Shown here in pieces: positions 58,322 to 64,000 of a DNA stretch of 64,000 nucleotides (its first letter is position 1; each line of letters starts with the position of its first letter). Where the stretch lies: positions 93,040,925-93,104,924 of the forward strand of contig OY743168.1 in assembly GCA_963555705.1 (NCBI GenBank), read 5' to 3'. The DNA is from Ligustrum vulgare (Eukaryota; Streptophyta; Magnoliopsida; Lamiales; Oleaceae). The notes under the pieces were generated by a model. That model made no database searches. It had not been told where the DNA came from and was given only the letters and a program-made list of their open reading frames with translations. The position numbers and the translations under genes are program-made.

Positions 58322-59375
58322 GGTTGGAAGAATTGTGGTCAGCTGTGAGGATAAAGTGGAGGTTGGTTGGCTACTTAGCTGGAAACATATTTTGGGGGAA
58401 GAAAAAGAGTGTTTTCTTGGGAACATATATATATATATACACGGCTGGAGAGGAAGCACAAATAAAAGGCAGAGAATTGGTCAGTTGTGTGTTTGCTGGA
58501 GGTTGGAAGAAACGAGTTGCATGGCCTGGAATGATGCTCATTCTTGAATTCTTCAAACTTCGGGTTTTATTTACATTGTTTATCTCTTTTTACTCTACAA
58601 ACATGAATAGCTAATTTAATAATCGGGATTGACGATATAGATTTAATGTTTCTAGTTTGATTTTTAATTCTCAAGTTGGCACTTTATGATCATGTATTGA
58701 TTTTATTATTGCGTTTAATGCTTGAGTTGCTTGATCACCAATTCATGATTTCATGGTTGTTTTCATAATCCGAGAGGTGAGTTAACAATTAGATCACGTA
58801 ATAAAATTCGGCAATTTCAACAAAAAGATAGAGATATGAATTTGTGGTTGCATGTGGTCACTTAGGAATTCTTAGGAAATTTAATGCATTTAGCTAAGGA
58901 GAACTCTGACCCGCTGTAGAGATACATGGTTGACTTAGTTAAATAGGTCTAATTTGAACTCGAGAGAGGTAAATTAGATATATGCGTGAATTCGACCAAA
59001 TATAATTTTAGAAAACAACTTGAGATGAAAAATTAAGTTAGAACGTTATTTCGAAATCGTTAGTCCCGATATTCATTCAATTGTTTAAAATCCACCACGT
59101 TTGTTTCTTGCTTTCTTTAATTGTTTTTAGTTTAAGTTGTTATTTTCATTTTAATTGATTTGTTTATTTCATTGATTTCCAATTATTTGTCGTTTTTTTT
59201 GTTTTTATTCTGCAATTTATTTTCTTAGTTAGTTTTGGTTTTCGTCTAGGAATTCTATATTCGAAGTAAATATATAGCGAATTAAATAGTCCTCGTGGGA
59301 TCGACAACTCGGACTCAAAAGTCCACTTTTATTACTTGTAGCGATATCGTACACTTGCAATATTTCACACCAACA
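57580..59375 (+). repeat. 5' LTR
   Basis: About 1.8 kb, TGATAAG...CACACCAACA. It contains a (TA)n(CA)n run (58290-58320) and a second TA run (58426-58438). Small open frames in it recur in the 3' LTR simply because the LTRs are copies. Confidence 0.9.
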
Positions 59376-59381
59376 AGTTTT

Positions 59382-59400
59382 TGGCACCGTTGCCGGGGAC
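59382..59400 (+). other. Primer-binding site (tRNA-Asp type)
   Basis: TGGCACCGTTGCCGGGGAC matches the complement of the plant tRNA-Asp 3' end except for one base (GCACC instead of GCGCC), six bases after the LTR end. Use of tRNA-Asp is typical of Tat/Athila elements. Confidence 0.85.
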
Positions 59401-59582
59401 TATTTTAATTTGTTATATATTTATTTTGATTTTAGTATTTTTAGACTTTTAGATTTAGTTTGCCTTTAATTGTTTATTTTTATTTATTTTTTCTTTTTTT
59501 CATATGATCTTCTTGCTTTTCTGTGTGACATTGTTGATAGTGATAGAAGAAAAGCTAAAAACTTGAGACATCACGGGAGGAC

Positions 59583-60215
59583 ATGAGCTATATGACAGAA
59601 TATAATACTTTTGTCGACGTGGATGATGAGTACTTGCGCTTCGAACTACCAATGACCCAATCGATCATTATTAGGGACCCTTTGGAAATTCAAACAAGTT
59701 CAACATGTGAATACTGTGGAGCATTCCATAATACTGCAGATTGTATACTGCTGGCCACATCAGAGGAAGTGAAGAACTTTATAAATGATGATACGTGTCT
59801 ATTTTACAAGGCCAAAAAATACAAGATACAACTTCCAGAGATTCATTTGACAAGGCCAGAGGAGGACGAACCAGTGGAAATTAATAAAGAAGAAGTTAAG
59901 GAACAATCTGCACCATCAAAAGAGGAAGATGAGCATGTTGAGAATGAAGAGTTGATTTTAATTGAGAACATAACAGTCGACAAGGGTGTAGATATCAAGC
60001 AATCCTTGTACTCAATTGATTCTCATAAAATTGATTTTGTGATAGGACCCGAAGAAATGATCGAAATATACATAGTTGAGTTCGAATCTAATGGTAAAAT
60101 TATCTATGATTTTGAACAAGACAGCATAAAGATTTGGAGCAAAAGTATGAATTGGAGCAAAGGCAACTTCAACAAATATAGCAGATTATCAAAGTCATTA
60201 TTTCGAGTGCCTTGA
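59583..60215 (+). CDS. Gag-like protein of the non-autonomous LTR element
   Basis: A 210-residue frame starts at the ATG at 59583, 183 bases after the primer site. It contains CEYCGAFHNTADC (residues about 40-52), a CxxC...HxxxxC arrangement like the knuckle of Tat/Athila gag proteins. A Glu/Lys-rich middle (about 95-135) and a C-terminal VDKGVDIKQSLYSIDSHKID segment follow. It is much shorter than a full gag and lacks the large N-terminal gag domain, so it seems to be a truncated or fused remnant. The LTRs are young and the frame is uninterrupted, so it may be expressed. Identification rests on position and the Cys/His pattern. Confidence 0.6.
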   Translation: MSYMTEYNTFVDVDDEYLRFELPMTQSIIIRDPLEIQTSSTCEYCGAFHNTADCILLATSEEVKNFINDDTCLFYKAKKYKIQLPEIHLTRPEEDEPVEINKEEVKEQSAPSKEEDEHVENEELILIENITVDKGVDIKQSLYSIDSHKIDFVIGPEEMIEIYIVEFESNGKIIYDFEQDSIKIWSKSMNWSKGNFNKYSRLSKSLFRVP

Positions 60216-62280
60216 AGTCATGTTCAAAAGTCGAGCTTTAGACTATAAACGGAGCGCTTATTGGGAGGCAACCCAATTTTCTTTCCTTTTCATTTATTTT
60301 GCTTTATTTATAGCTTTACATTTAAATTTTTAGGTAATATTTGCATTTTTTTTTCTTTCTTGGAGTTTTTGAAGTAAGCATCCCTAGCACCAACCTCTTT
60401 GATTTCATCTTCAAGTGCATTTTTAGTTTAAATTCATACATCATCCATGAGCTTACAATTTTGCATCACATTGTTTTAACCTCATTGCTCTTATCATATT
60501 AAAAATAAATCATATGCATGATTTTGCACACTTTGACCGTGTTTGAAAATTCAAAATTTTCCTATGTTTTAGTTGGAATTGTTTGTGTTGATCTATTTCA
60601 ATGGTGTGTATGATTCTAATATTGTTTATCTTTTACTTGCGAGGAACACACCACTTGTAACACTTCCAACCAAGCACGTAAACACAAGAAACAGATCGAA
60701 ATCGTCCGAATGAGATCAAAACCAAGCTTCAAGTTATAACATCGCTCATCTAAACCTGGGAAGTACCTAACTCCTTTTTTATGTATTGTTATCAATTGAT
60801 ATATCTTTTCTTTTACATTGAGGACAATGTAACTTTCTAGTTTGGGGGGGTGGTATCTCATTTCTTCATTTTGTTCATTCGATACCTTGTTTTTGGGATT
60901 CAAAAAAAAAAAAAAAAAAAAAAGGTGAAAATTTTGAAATTTTTTGTTGATTTATTTATTACTTATGACATGATTTGAATTGACTTCTGTGCTTTAGTTA
61001 GAAAATTTGGACAACATGTGAACTAAAATTTTTCTTGACATTCATCCATGTAAGACATTAATCAAACTTGAGCACATAGCCACTTTCGAATAATAACTTT
61101 TGTAGGGAGATGCTTGATACTTGTGGGATAAACTTGTGCACTTTGAACATAGAATTGACTGAAAAATCCCAAACCTTAAGAAATTAGATCCTGACATGAA
61201 ATGTAGAACCAAACTGCTCAGGAAGCAGTTTGGGGGTAGAGAGGTCAAGTACAAGTAGGCATTGGCAGATTAAGGGTCTTAAGTTTTTAATTATCCATCT
61301 TTAGTGTAAGGGGTTTTAATCAACGGGTATAAACCATGACCAGCATAAAAACAGAAAAATGCTGAAGGTCTTATTCTGCTCTTCAAAAGCCCTTTTGACT
61401 CGAGTAAGTAAGTCCGAGGGGTCTTTCAAACCTGGTGCCCTAAAGTCGTCTGGCTTGGGAGTCATCGACCTAAAGCTCGCTACAGGGGTCAACTAGAAAG
61501 CAAGTACGGAGAGTGGACTTACACATAAGACACTAAAACATCTTTAACTTTTCTGTTTAGGCCTTTATGACTCGGGTAATTAAGTCTGAGGGGTTCTCTG
61601 AACCTGGTACCCTAAGCTCAACTGAGTTGGGAGCTGCCGACCTAAAGCTCGCTACAGGGGTCATATAGAAAGCCAGTATGAAAAGTTCTGCACAAAGATG
61701 GTAAAAGACGATGACATTAAAAGAAAAAAGTCGTCCATATAAAAAAAAATGATATATAAATGGTATAAGCTTTGTTGATTAAAATTCCTAATACTAGAGT
61801 GTGAGATTGGAGATGAATTATTCTTGGTCCGTCGTGCATACTTGTCAAATCCTAACTGCCTTGTGTGGAAAAATGCAATGTAAACATGTTTAGAAACCAC
61901 ATCAATAGGAAAGACCTCGGGATATGAGAGAAAAGTATTAAGGTTGTGATCATCCATGAGAGTGTAAGGAAAATAAAAAGAAAATCATTGTTGACCACAT
62001 GGGATTCGGGCTTATTTCTGCATGACTAGTCACACAGTGTCAAGTATATTTTTACATGAGTTTGCATTCGATTTTTGGCTATTCACACACACACGATGAA
62101 GTTGAGCATTGAATGAATGAAATTAATTTTTTTTGTTAATTTTTCTTTTCTAAAGTGAATCGTCATTTTGGATTATTGAAGTGCATGGTAAATAAATTAA
62201 CAAAAAAAAAAACAATTTCTGTTTTCATTTTTAATCTTATAGTTTAGTTTTATTTTTGTTCGAGGACGAACAAATATTCT
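60216..62280 (+). other. 3' non-coding interior of the LTR element
   Basis: It holds the TTGGGAGGCAACCCAA hairpin (about 60258-60273) common downstream of gag in Tat/Athila-type elements, and a GAGGACAATGTAAC-GGGGGGG motif (60816-60851). A direct duplication of about 130-140 bp lies at 61375-61505 and 61550-61675 (landmarks CCTAAAGCTCGCTACAGGGG, TGACTCG-GTAA-TAAGTC). A 23-base A-run is at about 60902-60923. No coding sequence was recognised. Confidence 0.7.
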
Positions 62281-62294
62281 AGTGTGGGGGGGTT
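62281..62294 (+). other. Polypurine tract
   Basis: AGTGTGGGGGGGTT lies directly before TGATAAG, after GTTCGAGGACGAACAAAT. Confidence 0.8.
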
Positions 62295-63003
62295 TGATAA
62301 GTGTATTTTATACACTTATTTATTTGTCAAAATTAGGATATTGTAATGTTTTTCTCGAATAAATTCTACTTAGTTTGTGTTTATTTTCATTATTTCAGAT
62401 TTTTATCTCAAAGTCAAGAAAAATAAGGAATTGAAGCAATTACACAACAATTGGATGATAATTGGTGCAAAATCATACAATTTAAAAGTTGGTGAAATTA
62501 TTCAAGAATCAAAGTGGAGCTCAATAGAAGACATGCTAAAACACAAGGGACCAACTTATATTTTCTTGAAAGTATTGAGGCTCAAGAATAAATCTCACAC
62601 TACTTATAATTGGGCTTTTATTTATGGGATTAAAATTACTACCTTGGGCCCAAATGTAGGCCACGTTTGAGTGGATTTGAGATACATATATATATATACA
62701 CTTCTTTGCGCATAAGAAAAAGAGAGAGCACGCAGCCGTGAGAAAAAGTAGGTCAACAGACCTGAGAGAGAATTAAAAGAAAAGGACGCAGCTTTTGGAA
62801 AAGAAAAAAAAAAAGAGAAAAGGGGGAGGTGCGGCTGGAGTTAGTGGAGAAGAAGAGAGGACGGCTGCTGGTCATCTATATACACGAATTGGAAGTTAGG
62901 CAGCTTGTGATTTTTTTGGCTGACTGAATTAAGATTGCTGGTGGAGTAATTAGGGGGCTGTGCAAATTGAAAGAGGGCTCGACTGAGTGGAGAGATTTGG
63001 GAG

Positions 63004-63042
<39 letters not shown>

Positions 63043-64000
63043 GGTTGGAAGAATTGTGGTCAGCTGTGAGGATAAAGTGGAGGTTGGTTGGCTACTTAGC
63101 TGGAAACATATTTTGGGGGAAGAAAAAGAGTGTTTTCTTGGGAACATATATATATATATACACGGCTGGAGAGGAAGCACAAATAAAAGGCAGAGAATTG
63201 GTCAGTTGTGTGTTTGCTGGAGGTTGGAAGAAACGAGTTGCATGGCCTGGAATGATGCTCATTCTTGAATTCTTCAAACTTCGGGTTTTATTTACATTGT
63301 TTATCTCTTTTTACTCTACAAACATGAATAGCTAATTTAATAATCGGGATTGACGATATAGATTTAATGTTTCTAGTTTGATTTTTAATTCTCAAGTTGG
63401 CACTTTATGATCATGTATTGATTTTATTATTGCGTTTAATGCTTGAGTTGCTTGATCACCAATTCATGATTTCATGGTTGTTTTCATAATCCGAGAGGTG
63501 AGTTAACAATTAGATCACGTAATAAAATTCGGCAATTTCAACAAAAAGATAGAGATATGAATTTGTGGTTGCATGTGGTCACTTAGGAATTCTTAGGAAA
63601 TTTAATGCATTTAGCTAAGGAGAACTCTGACCCGCTGTAGAGATACATGGTTGACTTAGTTAAATAGGTCTAATTTGAACTCGAGAGAGGTAAATTAGAT
63701 ATATGCGTGAATTCGACCAAATACAATTTTAGAAAACAACTTGAGATGAAAAATTAAGTTAGAACGTTATTTCGAAATCGTTAGTCCCGATATTCATTCA
63801 ATTGTTTAAAATCCACCACGTTTGTTTCTTGCTTTCTTTAATTGTTTTTAGTTTAAGTTGTTATTTTCATTTTAATTGATTTGTTTATTTCATTGATTTC
63901 CAATTATTTGTCGTTTTTTTTGTTTTTATTCTGTAATTTATTTTCTTAGTTAGTTTTGGTTTTCGTTTAGGAATTCTATATTCGAAGTAAATATATAGCG
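62295..64000 (+). repeat. 3' LTR, cut by the window edge
   Basis: It matches 57580-59279 nearly base for base, so about 95 bases of the LTR lie beyond the window. Differences are mostly single transitions and a longer (TA)n at about 63005-63029. Confidence 0.93.

Larger units (their letters stand above)
57580..64000 (+). mobile_element. Young Tat/Athila-like LTR retrotransposon without pol
   Basis: The 5' LTR (57580-59375) and 3' LTR (from 62295, running off the window) begin TGATAAGTGTATTTTATAC. A tRNA-Asp-type primer site follows the first LTR and a polypurine tract precedes the second. The 2.9-kb interior has one gag-like frame and no protease, RT or integrase, so it depends on proteins supplied elsewhere. 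My hand comparison finds about a dozen substitutions plus a TA-repeat length change over about 1.7 kb of LTR. GAGAC (57575-57579) is the likely left copy of the target duplication. Confidence 0.9.

Noticed and set aside
58252..58614. Open frames of 60-120 codons repeated at 62967-63335
   Set aside because: They are LTR sequence present twice because the LTRs are copies; TA/CA repeats are translated as YIYIYI and THTH, with no domain.

Overview
This is plant nuclear DNA, almost certainly from a eudicot. It is AT-rich and dominated by transposable elements: Ty3/gypsy and Ty1/copia retrotransposons with tRNA-primed LTRs, CACTA (En/Spm), hAT, Mutator-like and Helitron DNA transposons, long TA/CA/CT microsatellites, and plant-type GT-AG introns. 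I cannot name the species. The only intact-looking host genes are two short secreted-peptide precursors of the CEP/PIP type (32585-32890 and 39679-39975). A broken paralogue of the first lies at 16272-16410. Layout: 1-5160 is the 3' part of a decayed Ty3/gypsy element (gag, protease-RT-RNase H, integrase, LTR-like tail). 5160-13700 is AT-rich DNA holding a 1.24-kb non-autonomous hAT element with a perfect 8-bp target duplication, a Helitron-like piece and an unassigned 5'UTR-like stretch. 13700-20300 and 27470-37700 hold several copies of a locally duplicated and partly inverted segment that carried the CEP gene. Comparing the copies gives empty sites for a Helitron (36939-37561), a 180-bp MITE (16830-17009) and a hAT-like MITE (18467-18637). 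20775-22614 is another Helitron-like element. 22901-26186 is a complete non-autonomous CACTA element with hairpin-rich ends; it contains degraded exons of an EXO1-type (XPG/FEN1 family) nuclease gene. 28104-28980 and 40115-40446 are small CACTA elements. 29740-30947 is a TIR element and 33170-35778 is a non-coding LTR element. From 42149 to 54064 lies a full-length 11.9-kb CACTA transposon (3-bp target duplication AAT) with a broken TNPD/TNP2-type transposase gene and a second, TNPA-like gene with a heptad-repeat coiled coil. From 54129 to the window end is a four-level nest: a hAT-like element is interrupted by a copia element, that by a CACTA element, and that by a young Tat/Athila-like LTR element (57580 to beyond 64000) with nearly identical LTRs, a tRNA-Asp primer site and a small gag-like ORF but no pol. 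No gene set here forms a host pathway. The window mainly records insertion, local duplication and decay; most nonsense changes in the transposon genes fit C-to-T decay of methylated DNA. The most novel observations are the EXO1-fragment-carrying CACTA, the paralogue-verified Helitron insertion, and the large palindrome that rearranged the copia LTR.
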